DNA of 64,000 nucleotides from positions 6,386,001 to 6,450,000 of the forward strand of contig OZ316898.1 in NCBI GenBank assembly GCA_973895155.1, given 5' to 3'. A model generated the notes under the pieces. The model saw nothing but the letters and a program-made list of their open reading frames with translations, searched no databases and was not told the DNA's origin. Source of the stretch: Marsupella aquatica (taxonomy: Eukaryota; Marchantiophyta). A program made the position numbers and the translations under genes. Positions 42,043 to 54,179 of the stretch are shown one piece after another. Position 1 is the stretch's first letter; each line of letters starts with the position of its first letter.

Positions 42043-44450
42043 GTAAGATCGGGGGCCAATTCCGAAATGCTCCGTTCGCCGGGCTGCAAATCGAATTGGG
42101 AGAAAACTGGGTAGAGGGAGCAAACGGAAAATACCTAAATCCGGTTGTCCCCCTGGCCAATGAAGTCAAACTCCAAACCTTCACCTCCTTCTTAAAAAAT
42201 GCCTTAGTCCGCCATCGTCTTCTTCACACAGATGAAGCCACAACCTGTTTCAATTGCACTCAAACTCCAGGAATGAAGAGCGAAGTCTCACCAGGAATGA
42301 AAAGCAGAGTCGGCATTCGGTCCACAACAGTCATCCCAGCCGAGCTTCTCCTCAGTTCTCACTCCCTTGAACACACGACCTTCACCTCCTTGAATCCAGA
42401 CAGCACCTCAACCCAGACTCGCTACTTGCTTGTGAATGCCTGCAGTCTTGGGTTCTTCCTTCACAGAATACCTGCTATAGCGAGAATCTTTTGCAACTGC
42501 AATTCAAAATGATTCTCCTAAGGTTTAGGCTTTAGGGGGTGCCAAACCTGTAGCTTTCAAGTTACATGAACGCATGCAAGTCAGGGCAAAAATCTTTGTT
42601 CAAGGGAGATTATGATCGATCTTCTTCAATCCTTGGGAGAAAGTCCAAGTTGTGTTGTGGCTCCAAAGCGATAAAAGGATGGACTTTGGACACTAACTCG
42701 GACAACACCAACAAACGGTCATAGAGGTCGTTTCAATTTTGGGCAATTTTGCGAATTGCACACCTAACGACGAAGCAAACTTGAAATCCAGACAGAGAAT
42801 CAAAATTAATGAGTTTAAGTTCTAATTAAATTTGATCTTGACAGTCCAAAGCATTCTAACGATTGTTACTACCCACCTTGGTTGGCATCAAACTTACCTC
42901 TACACCCAACTGCCTCCATCCAAGCCACGCTATTGCGAGACTTTCTTCAAACCGCATCCATACATCGGTAGGAATGCCTGAGTCCTCCCAAGAAGAGTGC
43001 ATGCCAGCAACCAGATCGTAACCAAGAAGAGTGCATGCTAGCAAGCTTACATAAGGTCTAGAGCGCTTCAAAGGATAATCAAAGCACATCGATCGATCCA
43101 GTAGAGTCTCAGCAACATTCACAGGTACAATGAAACTCCATGAACGTGATCAATTACCTGGGAGTACCAACTCAAACTCAGATCAGCTTACTGCAGGCCT
43201 TACTGCCGACCTTATGCCGACGTTTCAAAGCAAAGAGGGGTTAAGAGCGAACGTAGGAAGGTGGTCCTTCGGACTCGATTCTTCCACTCTCCTGCTAAAT
43301 TGTTATCCTTGTCCTTGAGAGCAAAAGCCGCTGATGATAAATCTGCAAACATCGATGAATCCTAATGAGCAGTCCAATCACGCAAATTCAAAAACGAACG
43401 GCAAAGCAAAATCAAATGGCGAATTGATCATCAGACTGAGCTTTGACTTCCCTTGCGTTCATGTGCAGCCCCCTGCTTTGCCCAGGGCTTTGCCGTGTGC
43501 CATCCCCCGATCCACTTGCCTTCCCCCGCAGATCCCCTACTTTTCCATGTGCCATCGCCCAATCGACTTGCATTCCCACATAGATCCCCTTGCGTTCTTG
43601 AGTGCTGCCGTAGATCCCCTTGCGTTCCTGAGTGCCGCGCCGCAGCTTTGACTTCTAAACCACTATTACCCGCTCCCCATTCTCCACACGGTAAAGTGGC
43701 TCACCCTTACTTTACACACCCCCAATTTTCTTACGCCCCCACAGTTACAGTCTAGAGGCTTCACTCTAGACCCTAGGTCGTGAACAGTAGACTTGAGTTC
43801 ACGCTTTACTAGTAAGATTAACAGTTTATACATTAAAAAGTATATAAACTGCAGAGTATATCACATTAAAGAAAAAAATAAAGAAACAAGAGTGTCAAAC
43901 CCATGCAACAAAAGGGAGAATGCACTAATGCTTGTGGACACCGCCCCATTCCATGGCGCAGCTCAAGTTTTCATGATTCTCAGATGCTGTGCAAGTTGCA
44001 AATCATGTAGTTTCACTGTAGATACACATTGCCATATTTGAATTTGTGCACTTATGCATAGCATGTCCATTCTTGAGTTCTTGGATGACATTCTTGAAAC
44101 CCACATGCGCTTAGGACTTACCATCATTTTTCCTGTCTACGCTCATAAGCTCTCTTGCATTTTTTTTCAAATTGCTCATGATATTCCTTGAAGATCTGGA
44201 GCTAAAAGTTTATTTATAAGATAACTATTATGTTAGCTTCCATCCCATGATAACCTTCCTGCCAACAGGGCAGTAGCCCCCATTTTCCATCCCATAAATA
44301 GTCATTTGATCTCCATCCAATAGCACAATCTATGTCCTCCAACCCAAATCAATCCACCCTCCATCCCATCCCTCTCCACCCTCCAGGACTTAGCCCTCCT
44401 TCACTTCATTGTGCCCTCCACCCAGTTACTGCCCTCCACCCAGTCACTGG
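42043..44450. other. Unassigned sequence with short duplications
   Basis: AAGAAGAGTGCATGC(C/T)AGCAA is present twice near 42,990-43,045, GATCCCCTTGCGTTC twice near 43,583-43,626, and GCCCTCCACCCAGT(T/C)ACTG twice near 44,412-44,449. Frames at 42,096-42,512 and 42,856-43,651 have no recognisable domain. A 75-bp piece at 43,755-43,830 resembles 32,107-32,215. Confidence 0.35.
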
Positions 44451-44540
44451 TGTATTCACTAGTAGGACTTAGCTTGTGATTAGAACTTAGATTCATTGTT
44501 ATGGAGCCAATTGAGAGATAATATGGAGAGAGCTTGGTAT
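44451..44540 (+). repeat. LTR fragment of a Copia-1-related element, left part
   Basis: GAACTTAGATTCATTGTTAT and GAGAGATAATATGGAGAGAG match the middle of the Copia-1 LTR (11,546-11,590) with divergence. It is interrupted by Copia-3 at 44,541 and resumes at 51,663. The expected LTR start is shortened or decayed. Confidence 0.75.
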
Positions 44541-44892
44541 TGTTGAGCATAGACGACATTCGTAATAGCAAGCCCATGAATCATCCAACGTTACGTACAA
44601 GAGTCGACACAAAGAGATGTACGTGGTTCACCTCCACATGAGGCTACGTCCACGGGAACAGACAAGAACTTTACTGCACTCTAGGCCGACCGGCCATACC
44701 AAGCATCCACAGCGCAAGCTCTCCCTATCTCTCAACTAGCTCTGTAACAATGAGCCTAAGTTCCACCAGGGTCTGGCATCAGCCCTGGCAATATACACAA
44801 TAGCACTACCGCTAACCTTAGCTAAGTCCTAACCCGAGTTAGCCTAATTGTGGTTAGCTCATGAGTCACAAGACTAAGAGCAATACCTAACA
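44541..44892 (-). repeat. Copia-3 3' LTR
   Basis: TGTTGAGCATAG...ATACCTAACA on the + strand. Followed by a polypurine tract (CAAGGGGGAGTT on the minus strand, 44,893-44,904). Confidence 0.93.
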
Positions 44893-45119
44893 AACTCCCC
44901 CTTGACTCTTGTCTTGGGGACTGGACTAATTGCAACCATATGGAATCCTCAGCGGAAAGTTCTAGACAATCACCTAAACAGGTCTCCCCCTAAAACCCAC
45001 AAGGGTTAACTAAGGGTTAACTAGAACTAAGCCGTAACCAAACTGGAATGAGTAATCTATATACAAATAGTCACACAATGCTAAATAACTCTACTTGCAC
45101 TACAACTGCAAAACCTGCA

Positions 45120-46583
45120 AAGTAGCACGGTGTCTTGAGAAACTCTCCAAAGGAATCACTTTGGTAAATGCATCAGCGGGATTGAGCTTTCCATCAATCT
45201 TGACTAGCTAAAAAGTTTTATCAGACACTGCTTGCCTGATAAAATGGTACCTCATATCAATGTGCTTCACCCTGCTATCCATCACCTGGTTAGCAGCCAA
45301 GTGAAGAACACTCTAACTATCACAATTTAAAGATATTTTGCCATGCTCTAAACCTATCTCCGCAATCAACTTGTCCAACCAAATTGCTTCCTTTGCTGCT
45401 TCTGTTGCTGCAACATACTCTGCTTCTATAGTAGACTGAGATATACACTTCTGCAAGGTAGATTTCCAACTGATATATCCTTCTCCAAGAGTAAATACAA
45501 ACCCAGTTGTAGACCTCCTTGTATCCAGACAGCCTCCATAGTCAAAATCTACATAGCCAACTAACGTTCTATCTGATCTGGCATGAAATAGTAATCCATA
45601 GTCTTGTGTTCCCTTCAAATACCTGAGAATCCACTTCACAACTTCCCAATGTACCCTCCCTAGATTTGACATGAATCTACTGACCTTGCCCATCGCTAGG
45701 GCCAAGTCAGGCCTAGTACAAGTCATCAAATACATCAGACTGCCTACTGCCTTCTCATAAGGAATCTTAGCCATCAGACCTTTCTCCACAGCATCCGTAG
45801 GAGAAAGCCGATGATAACTTGAAATATGAAGCTAAACTCACTGGCTTACAATCCTCCATGTTGAATTGTGCAAGTACCTTCCTCGCATACTTGCCTTGAT
45901 TCAAGCACAACTGTCAAGTATCAGAGTTCCTAAAACTCTCCATCCCTAAGATCCTTCATCCTGAATTCAGAATTCAATTTCGTCTTGAGTTTGTCAACCT
46001 CAGATTGATCTTTAGCCACAATCAGCATGTCTTCCACATAGATAACCAGAATGATGAAACCAAACACATCATTCTTGATTGATTTTGTATACACAAAAGG
46101 ATCATATACCATCCTTGTAAAACCTTGAGCAAGCATGAAATCATCAAACCGCTTGTTTCATTGTCTAGGAGATTGCTTCAATCCATACAAGGACTTGAGC
46201 AATCTGCAAACTAAGTTCTCTTGGCCCTTCTTCATAAAGCCTACTGGCTGTCTTATGAAGATCATCTCTTTCAAGTTGCCATAGAGAAAAGTAGTAACAA
46301 CTTCCATCTGATCCATCACCAGACCAAAAAATACAACAAGCTGACACAAGATCCGAATTGTGGAATACTTAGTCACCGGTGAAAAGACCTCATTGTAATC
46401 CACTCCTTTCTCCTGAGTGAATCCCTTGGCAACAAGCCTTGCCTTGTAGATCTTATCTCCACCCTCTGAAGGACTGTCCTTCAACTTGTAAATCCACCTA
46501 CTATCCACCACTTGCTGACCTCTTGGAAGCTCCACCAGCTCCCATGTCTTGTTGTCACTCAAAGATTGCAACTCCCTCTGCAT
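45120..46583 (-). pseudogene. Copia-3 RT-RNase H
   Basis: RT starts near 46,583 (LQSLSDNKTWELVELPRG, ARLVAKGFTQEKGVDYNEVF), shifts frame near 46,150, and carries IYVEDMLIVAKDQ at about 46,020-46,050: the catalytic YVDD reads YVED. After lesions near 45,800-45,930, RNase H follows (GYVDFDYGGCLDTRRSTTGF, IEAEYVAATEAAKEAIW, LNCDS), with a stop just after it at about 45,313, then the usual HLAANQVMDSRVKHIDMRYH tail. Not functional. Confidence 0.87.
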
Positions 46584-46607
46584 TGCTGCATTCCACTCAT
46601 GCTTTTG

Positions 46608-48270
46608 CTATGAAGCACAAACCTCATTGTACGAAGAAGGCTCTCCTTCTTCCAAGATCAAAGCCATATCATCATCAGGTACAATGTCAATATCATCTAG
46701 CTTAGATGAGTCTGCCCATTGGCCATACCTGGTAGGAGCTCTAGTAGAACGACTAGAAGTTCTTCTAGTAGATGATTTAGGCTGATCTGATGCTATTGCA
46801 GGATGAATTTGAGGTACCCTAGCAACATTCTGCTCCTCTTGTTCCAACACAGAAACCAACTCTAAGCCCGGAGCTTCTCCATCTCTCCTATCATGAACAT
46901 TATCATGACTAATCTCCCCCTCAACCCGGTCCGGGATGAGAGATTTCCCCTTGTCAGTATGGGAGTCCTGAGAACTCTCCCCCTGCTTTGATGATCTGGA
47001 TTCATTAAAGGACACATCTCTACTGACAATTAGTTTACAGGTTACTGGATCCCATAACCTATAACCCTTCACACCTTTCTGATAGCCAAAAAATAGGCAC
47101 TTCTTTGACTTGGACTCCAGCTTGGATCGAAGCTGGGAAGGTGTAAGTACATAAGCATCACATCCAAAAATCCTCAGATGTGAGTAATCTGCTGGACGCC
47201 CGTACCTCATGTCAAATAGCGTCTTGAATCCAATAGAACTTGATGGAGAGAAATTTACCAAATAAGTTGCAGTATTGACAGCTTCAGCCCAAAACTCATG
47301 CACATGGTAAGCATGATTGACTCAACATACTCCTCGAGCAGTCCAATAGTGTTCGGTTGAGTCTCTCAAAAATACCATTTTGCTGAGGTGTATAACTTGT
47401 TGTGAGATGGCGGGTAATCCCCTGCTCCTTACAATACGTTCCAAATTCCCTGGAACTGTATTTACCGCCGTTATTCGATCGAAGATATCTCACCTTATTA
47501 CCAGTCTGATTCTCAACTTGGGCTTTCCACTCCTTAAAAGTGGCAAAAAATCAGACTTATTGTGTAGAAAGTATATCCACACATACCTTGAGTAATCGTC
47601 TATGAACGTGACATAGTATAACCGTTTAGAGTGTGAGGGAGTAGGGGCTGGACCCCACACATCACTATGTACATACTCAAGTACCTCCTTGTTGGTATGA
47701 GTTCCAACTCCAAAGGGTTTCTTGTGCTGCTTCCCAAGCACACAATGCTCACAGAATTCCAACTTACAAGATTGCAAATTAGAAAGTAATCCCTTTTTGT
47801 GAATAATAGCCAAACCTTTTTCACTCATGTGGCCCAAATGGAAGTGCCACAGCCGGGCCGTCTCCTCATGAGATAAGGTTATATTGGCTTCATCACAGAC
47901 TACACTGCCCTCCAAAATGTAAAGATTGTTATGTCTCTTTGCCTTCAATACAACTTTAGTACCAGTTGAAACCTGAAGGACACCATTAGCAGAACTCCAC
48001 TAATGGCCATTTGCTTCTAAAACTCCAAGTGAAATAAGATTTTTCATCATACTGGGAATATGTCTCACATTCCTCAGCATTCTCACAACACCATCAAACA
48101 TCTTAAATCTAACAGATCCAAGTCCAACTACTTAACATGGGATTCCATTTCCCATCAACACTGAACCGTTGGAAACCGTGTAAGAATTGAAAAAATCTCT
48201 CCTAGAGCAAATGTGAAAAGTACATGCACTATCTAGAATCCAGTCATCACTACCTGGATTTGACACTACG
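46608..48270 (-). pseudogene. Copia-3 protease and integrase
   Basis: Protease DWILDSACTFHIC at about 48,200-48,245. Pre-integrase HLGHMSEKGLAIIHKKGLL and zinc ligands CEHCVLGKQH lead to HSDVWGPAPTPSHS and FIDDYSRYVWIYF (47,948-47,490). SNNGGKYSSREF near 47,480 shows the second catalytic Asp changed to Asn. PQQNGIFERLN then has the Glu, followed by the C-terminal FDMRYGRPADYSHLRIFGCD and the linker to 46,608. Several frame changes. Confidence 0.87.
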
Positions 48271-48290
48271 TTGAGAGAAAAACCTTGGCA

Positions 48291-49221
48291 TCACAATATA
48301 TCATCATCATCGAGTAAATCTACGTCATGTGCGCTCGATGCCGCGTTAGCTGATGCAGTAGGATCCTTTACTCGACAATCCCTTTTCATGTGGCCAGGCT
48401 TGCCACATCTCCAACATGCAAGAGGCTTCCTCTCTTGCGATTTCCCTCTGGATTTAGATCTCCCCCGTGATGTAGATCTAAACCTGTTCTGCCCATTCGT
48501 GCGTTGCACTAGTCTTCCATGGTTCACATTCAGCGCAGTGCTAGAAGAAGATGTTGTCTGTGCTTGACCCAACTTCTTCTGAGCATCATCATCTGGACAG
48601 TAATGAACTTACCACCTCATCATACGAAATGAACTTCAGATCTCTGTACAAGAGCACCTATTTCAAGCCCTGATAAGATGGCGATAAGGAGCTTAGCAGA
48701 AGCAATGCTTTATCCTCATCTTCAACTCCCTTATCCAGGTTTGACAAATCCACCGCTAGACTATCAAACTCATCCAGGTGATCTTGCAGCTTGCTCCCTT
48801 CCTTGAGCCTGAGGCTCATCAAGAGAGACTTATTGTACAACCGGTCTAACACATCTTCCCGATAGTACTTCTTTCTTAGAGCCTTGAATAGTGACGCGCG
48901 ATCCGCATAATCATCCAACTTCTTGATGATATGCGGCTTGAGATAAAGCATCATTGCATTGACAGCAATCACCTGCTCTTATCTCCACTACTTCTCAGAG
49001 ATCTCCTCTTCTCCATCATACTGCTCTCGCAAAGAGAGCACATGAGCTAAGCCCATGGCCCGAAGGACACCCTTCACTTGCTTCTCCCACAGCAAGTAAT
49101 CAATATGACCATCGTACTTTTCCACCTCAAACTTCACTCCTCTAAATCTAGCCATCTCCCTCTTCTTCCCCACTATCGACAACTCTAGTAGTAGTACAAC
49201 TTTCTCCACTGCATGCCGCAC
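48291..49221 (-). pseudogene. Copia-3 gag
   Basis: ATG at 49,221; KFEVEKYDGHIDYLLWEKQV near 49,140, a TAA at about 48,979, the helical region LDRLYNKSLLMSLRLKEG near 48,840, a frame change near 48,600-48,660, and the knuckle CWRCGKPGHMKRDC at about 48,380-48,425. The knuckle is intact but the gene is not. Confidence 0.87.
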
Positions 49222-51294
49222 CAGTGATCGTACCGGTGATATTTGTTCCTCCTCAAATGGTAGCAGCTCCTCCTCAGACTCTCCGTCTGACCGTCACAAT
49301 CCTGAAGCTCCACCGACACCAATTCTTCCAGTATTCTCTAAGTCACTCATATGAAACAATCACGAAAAAACATCTTTTTTTAAAACTTCTCATAAAACTC
49401 AAAACTCAACACCGCTGCGTAGCCCACGAAGCTAGGAGTCCAATACTGAAAGCCGAAATCAAATTCAAAATTCGACAAAAAAGTTATTTAAATTTTGGTC
49501 GGGGTGGGTAAAACCTTGGGAAACTCCCCTGTTTTGACCACCTCAGGGAATAACCAAAATACCAAGTACAACCCATCATTGGAATCATGATTTCATCGGT
49601 GCACCGCATTGCTAACTTCAATGGCTATGACCGCACCGAAAAAGAACCAAAAAAGTTACCGTTTGGTGGACGGAATCTTTGTCGGACGGCCAAAAAACAG
49701 CTCTCTATTTTTTGGGAATATTCCCGCACAATTTGACAGGGCTCACAAGGGCCGTTCCCCCTGTCAAAGCGGTTAAAACGAAGGGCGGCAGGTCCCGACA
49801 TTCAAGGAGAACAAAAGGAAGGAAAAAACGGTTAAAAATAGGCCCTTAAAGGGGGTTTAAGCCCCTTTAAACAAAAATATGTTCCAAAATGCGCATCCGC
49901 GAGGTGGGCTAGCGAGCGTACAGGACATGGGGGCGGGAAAAAGACGGGGGTACATGGGTGAGTGCGAGAGGGCGTAGGGCTGGGCAGGGGCAATACGCGC
50001 AATGGCTTCGTAAGCAACTGGGTATAGGCAAGGGCCAAAAAAGGCGACCGTAGCCACAACTCCACGGCTGCAAGAAGGTCCGGCCGGCCGAGGGGAGAGA
50101 AAACAGGATGGGGGCGTGAGGGCAACCGACGAAGGGGAGGAGCTCGACCGCGACAGTGGCTTAAGCGCCGGCCGGCGCTGCGTGCAGCGGCTACGGCAGG
50201 GTGGAGTCAGGAGGCAGGAGGGAGGGGGAGGCGACGGTATTAGGGAGGGTGTGGGGCCGACCCTGTGTGTATACACACGTAAATCTTGTTAGGAGAAGAG
50301 GTTACCGGTGTGTAACCATTTCTGCAGGGGCATGCTATAGTCATAATCTACTCTCCTGAAAAGTTGAACCAGTAACCTCTTTCCGGGCAAGAGTTATGTA
50401 CGCTAATGCAAGGCAAGGCTGGGGTTATAGTCTGTAACCTGCTCTCGGAATATTCAAAGAAGCTTTCTGGTTGCCGCCGGTCAACTTCTTTTCATATTTC
50501 GGACGCAAGGTTACAGCCTAGTAACCCTGCACCCAGACCTGCATTACCCTATACATAGGGTACATACACATAAGGGGTGAAGAAACCCCTTTAAAAACCA
50601 AAATTGACCTTAAAAGGAAAAATGGCTGGATTACTCACAATGTTGTCGTTTCACACAAGAAAATGACGAATCACCGACGGGAAATGTTGCCGAATTGCAC
50701 CGGGACAGTCTGTAGCTCTAGCAAAGTAAGAACTTCCGCCGCGTTGCCTTCACTCCGCGTCAAGTGCCAATCCCGGACTCAAAATGACCGCCTCGCCGCG
50801 ATCAAACCGTTGAGTCGTAGCACTTTGCGTTTCTTCCACCGAGTCGGACGTCACGAAGAGAAACTCGGTTCAGATGGGAACAAGCTCCATAGCCTGTGAA
50901 AAAACCTGAACTCCCCCTTCTCTCATCACGACGCACTCGGTAACAACTCGACAGCTACTCAGCTACCAAAATGACCAGCTCGCATCAACCTTCAACTTGA
51001 GCTATAATGTGCGATCTCCCGAACACCGCACAGCTCACTCTGTTGAAAAATGCGAACTCTGGTCTCTCCCCCGAAAACCCGTCGAACATGAATAAAACCT
51101 GAACGACACAAACTCCGATTCCTCTGCACAACGGATACCGATCAGCGAGTTCTAACCACCATAGAAAACCCTCTCACTAACCTATCCGCTCAGCCACACA
51201 CATTCGAGTTTCATGCAACGAAACTCCGAATGTAACACCGACAATGAACGTTGGAAAATCCCGTCACAAAAAAACCTTGTCACCTCCCAGGCAT
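49222..51294 (-). other. Copia-3 leader with a GC-rich extra segment
   Basis: At 2.07 kb this leader is about 0.9 kb longer than that of Copia-2. The part next to gag (49,340-49,720) and the part next to the primer site (50,650-51,290) resemble the other leaders. The middle (about 49,735-50,640) does not, and is GC-rich at 49,850-50,280; it may be an insertion or captured sequence. Proline- and serine-rich frames there reflect base composition. Confidence 0.6.
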
Positions 51295-51306
51295 GCTCTG
51301 ATACCA
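51295..51306 (-). other. Copia-3 primer-binding site
   Basis: GCTCTGATACCA on the + strand, an exact complement of the plant copia initiator-tRNA site, two bases inside the 5' LTR. Confidence 0.93.
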
Positions 51307-51308
51307 AT

Positions 51309-51657
51309 TGTTGAGCATAGACGACATTCATAACAGCAAGCCCATGAACCATCCAACGTACAAGAGTCAACATAGAGAGATACGTGGTTCACCTCCACAT
51401 GAGGCTACGTCCATGGGAACACACAAGAGCTTTACTGCATTCTAGGCCGACCGGCCATACCAAGCATCCACAGCGCAAGCTCTCCCTATCTCTCAACTAG
51501 CTCTGTAACAATGAGCCTAAGTTCCACCAGGGTCTGGCATCAGCCTGGCCTGGCAATATACACAACAACACTACCGCTAACCTTAGCTAAGTCCTGACCC
51601 AAGTTAGCCTAACTGTGGTTAGCTCATGAGTCACAAGACTAAGAGCAATACCTAACA
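51309..51657 (-). repeat. Copia-3 5' LTR
   Basis: 349-bp partner of 44,541-44,892, ending CCTAACA and followed by GGTAT. Confidence 0.93.
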
Positions 51658-51662
51658 GGTAT

Positions 51663-51829
51663 GTGGAGACTTGGTATGGCCGATAAGTCTAGAGTCAGTC
51701 TCTTGTGTGTTCCTGAGTATGTAGCCTCTGGTGAGGTGAACCATGTATCCCTTATGTCAACTACTTGTGTTAGTTGGATGTTGTACTATATGTGCATGTT
51801 GTCTTTGAGTAACGGTTGTTTACTCAACA
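51663..51829 (+). repeat. LTR fragment of a Copia-1-related element, right part
   Basis: GGAGACTTGGTATGGCCGA, then GTAGCCTCTGGTGAGGTGAA and the end TTTACTCAACA correspond to the 3' part of the Copia-1 LTR. No internal sequence follows, so this is a solo or truncated LTR. A clear target duplication for it was not found. Confidence 0.75.
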
Positions 51830-53296
51830 TTACTAGGAGCTTGATGTCTGAGAATCATGATGAAAGAAGTACTACTTTCCAAACAAAGAGGGCCCACCCC
51901 CAAAACAAATAACAACCTGAAGTTATAAGTCAATTTAAATTAAACAAAGTTGACTTTAGCCCTCATACCATCTTGCCTTCTAGCTGCATAGCCCACTGGC
52001 CACATGGCGGCCAGCGTCCCTAGCCTTCCAATCATCCTGCCCTCTACCCTCCATCCATAGCCCTCCATTCCTTAGCCCTAGTCCCTACTTTCATGTACTT
52101 TCAAGAGCAAATGAGTTTTATCCTTGATTAGGGCGAGAATACATTAACTAGTTTCAAAGGCTATCATGCAAAGACTTGGTTTTGGTTTTACTGCCCAAAG
52201 CCCAAACACTCAAAAAATAACAAGTTCTGTTAAACCAGTCTAGTGCATGTGCCCCTTCACTAAATCTTTCCATGATAGCATGTAAATATAATTAAGTCCC
52301 ATCATTTCCTGTATTTTTATGGTGAAATGAGTTTTATTAGCCAGATCAGGAATGTTTGCACTTTGAATGAATGAGTTTTATTATTGATTAGGCAGAGAAC
52401 ACATTACTTAGTTTTACATGCTATCATGCAAAGATTTGTTTTTAATTTTCTGTCCAAAGTACAAAATGCTAAAAAATTAGCAAGCTTTAATTTTTTATTA
52501 AGCCAGTCAATTGTGCCCCTTCACTAAACATGTTCTAACCTACCACTCAGGGACCAAGAGGTTTGTTCTACCCATCCCCATGGATTGTGTAAAGACATCA
52601 GTCAATTTATACTGGAAAATGACCTAGTGTTTGTGGAAGGATGCTTTGATCACTTTTGATACTGACTCCTCAAGTAGTTTTTCCAGGTACTCTGACCAAC
52701 TGTGAACTGTTGGTTTTGAGCAAACTTGTGCATTTATTTGGCCAAATGTTGGATCCTTGTTTATCTCAAAATTTGCTAGCATGTTCTCTTTTGTCTATTC
52801 TATTACCTCATAAAGTTTGAGATTTTTCTAAGATCATTTACTCCATTTTTATGAGTGCAAGTCTGATCAAATGTTATAAACCACCTGCAATGGGATGTTT
52901 CACTTTTGTGAAAGATGCTCTGAGCAGTTAGGGCATGACTTGCAGATCATCATTTTTCTGAAAGACTCCAAGTACTTTGTGCATGAGGAGTGACTCACCA
53001 CCAGGTGAACAAAACAAAATCTATTCCAAATGGTCAGGAGCCCATTTATTGTCATAATCCTATCAAAACCATGAAAATTGCTACCATCTGACTGTATTCA
53101 GACATTCTGCACTGGTCTATCCAAGCTTTGGAAAATCCATCCAGGCCCCACAACAACCCCTTAATCCATCCCATTTTTATTATGGTTCATTGAGGTGTGA
53201 TTTAGTAAACTTTTGCTGCTAAAAATTGCGGGTATAGGCATCCCGATTATTGGACATAAAAAACCCAACACCTACATACATGTTTAGAATAACACA
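51830..53296. repeat. Unassigned region with diverged direct duplication
   Basis: 52,107-52,262 and 52,367-52,530 are diverged direct repeats about 265 bp apart, sharing ATGAGTTTTAT, GGCTATCATGCAAAGA/TGCTATCATGCAAAGA and TGTGCCCCTTCACTAAA. No coding sequence is recognised. Confidence 0.55.
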
Positions 53297-53640
53297 ATGA
53301 TTTTGGTCAGTTGGCCAGGGGATGAACCTACTGTAGAACCAAGAGGTCCCAAGTTCAATCCCCCCTCCACACACATGCAAGGGGGTGTGGAGGGTAGGTG
53401 TGTGTGTATGTGTGGGCGAGGTGTAGTGGTGGGAGTCCTGGTTTCTCTTCAGCCCCTGGCTGGACTGCTTTGTGGCCCTGGTTCAACCCTCTCTTCCTCC
53501 TGGTTTGGGTCTTTGTTGGATCCTTGGATATTGTGCCCCCTTGTGGGCTACCCTACTGTGGTGCATACTCCAAAGTAGAACTTTTATCCTTTGTTGGATG
53601 GGTCTAGTTTTGGTTTTCAAGGCAAAAAAAATTGGGTTTT
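53297..53640 (+). mobile_element. Possible tRNA-derived SINE
   Basis: TTGGTCAGTTGGCCAGGGG resembles a Pol III A box and CCAAGTTCAATCCCC resembles a B box (GGTTCRANTCC) about 40 bp later, as in plant SINEs of the Au-like kind. It ends near an A-rich GCAAAAAAAATTGGG. No clean target duplication was seen, so this is tentative. The 93-codon frame here is not considered a gene. Confidence 0.35.
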
Positions 53641-53744
53641 GGATGGCTACCAATATACTAGGGGTCTCAATAACTGCAGATCAAAATATGACATATAAGG
53701 TGTAGGGCATCACTCCATATCATGACAAATTGGGTTATTTTTTT

Positions 53745-53907
53745 TAAATCAATGATTGCACACACTATATTATCACATTTTGATGTGTGATTATTGGCAG
53801 GGATATACTAGGTTATCCCAGGACCCAATCTTTAAATCAATGATTGCATATCACATTTTTATATGTGATTAGTGACAGGGATATACTAGTTTGTCCCAGT
53901 GACCCAA
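53745..53907. repeat. Two tandem units of about 85 bp
   Basis: AAATCAATGATTGCA, ATCACATTTT, TGTGATTA and CAGGGATATACTAG recur in the same order at 53,745-53,826 and 53,833-53,907, with an 11-bp difference in length. Confidence 0.75.
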
Positions 53908-54179
53908 TAGACTATACAAAATGTATAACTCAAACCATAAGTGCAATTGGGCACTCACCCAAGACTAGAGGAGTCCCTCGGGGCAACGAGGGACTATAAA
54001 TTGCACGTTAACGTCATCCAATTATCCAAAGTTTGTCCCTCAATGTAATACAGCCTACAGGGCACAAAAAGGACTCACTCGCCGTGTAAGAAACATTATC
54101 AGATAACGTGGCAACAGGTAATTGGGTCTAAAAGCTTGTTCAGTCAACTACTAACGTTAAACAACGAACTATATTACGG

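Larger units (their letters stand above)
44541..51657 (-). mobile_element. Copia-3: Ty1/copia element
   Basis: LTRs of 352 bp (44,541-44,892) and 349 bp (51,309-51,657), flanked by the duplication GGTAT (44,536-44,540 and 51,658-51,662). Total length 7.1 kb. It is related to, but clearly diverged from, Copia-1/2. The LTRs differ by roughly 18 substitutions and two small indels by eye (about 5%), making it older than Copia-1. All genes carry stops or frameshifts. It landed inside an LTR of a Copia-1-like element. Confidence 0.95.

Noticed and set aside
42096-43651. Frames of 62-138 codons as exons of a host gene
   Set aside because: No domain, no consistent splice pairs, and overlapping frames on both strands.
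49832-50276. Proline/serine-rich minus-strand frames
   Set aside because: Openness is explained by the GC-rich composition of the Copia-3 leader segment; two frames are open at once.
53297-53705. Frames of 69-93 codons on the + strand
   Set aside because: They overlap in all three frames and coincide with a possible SINE; no protein features.
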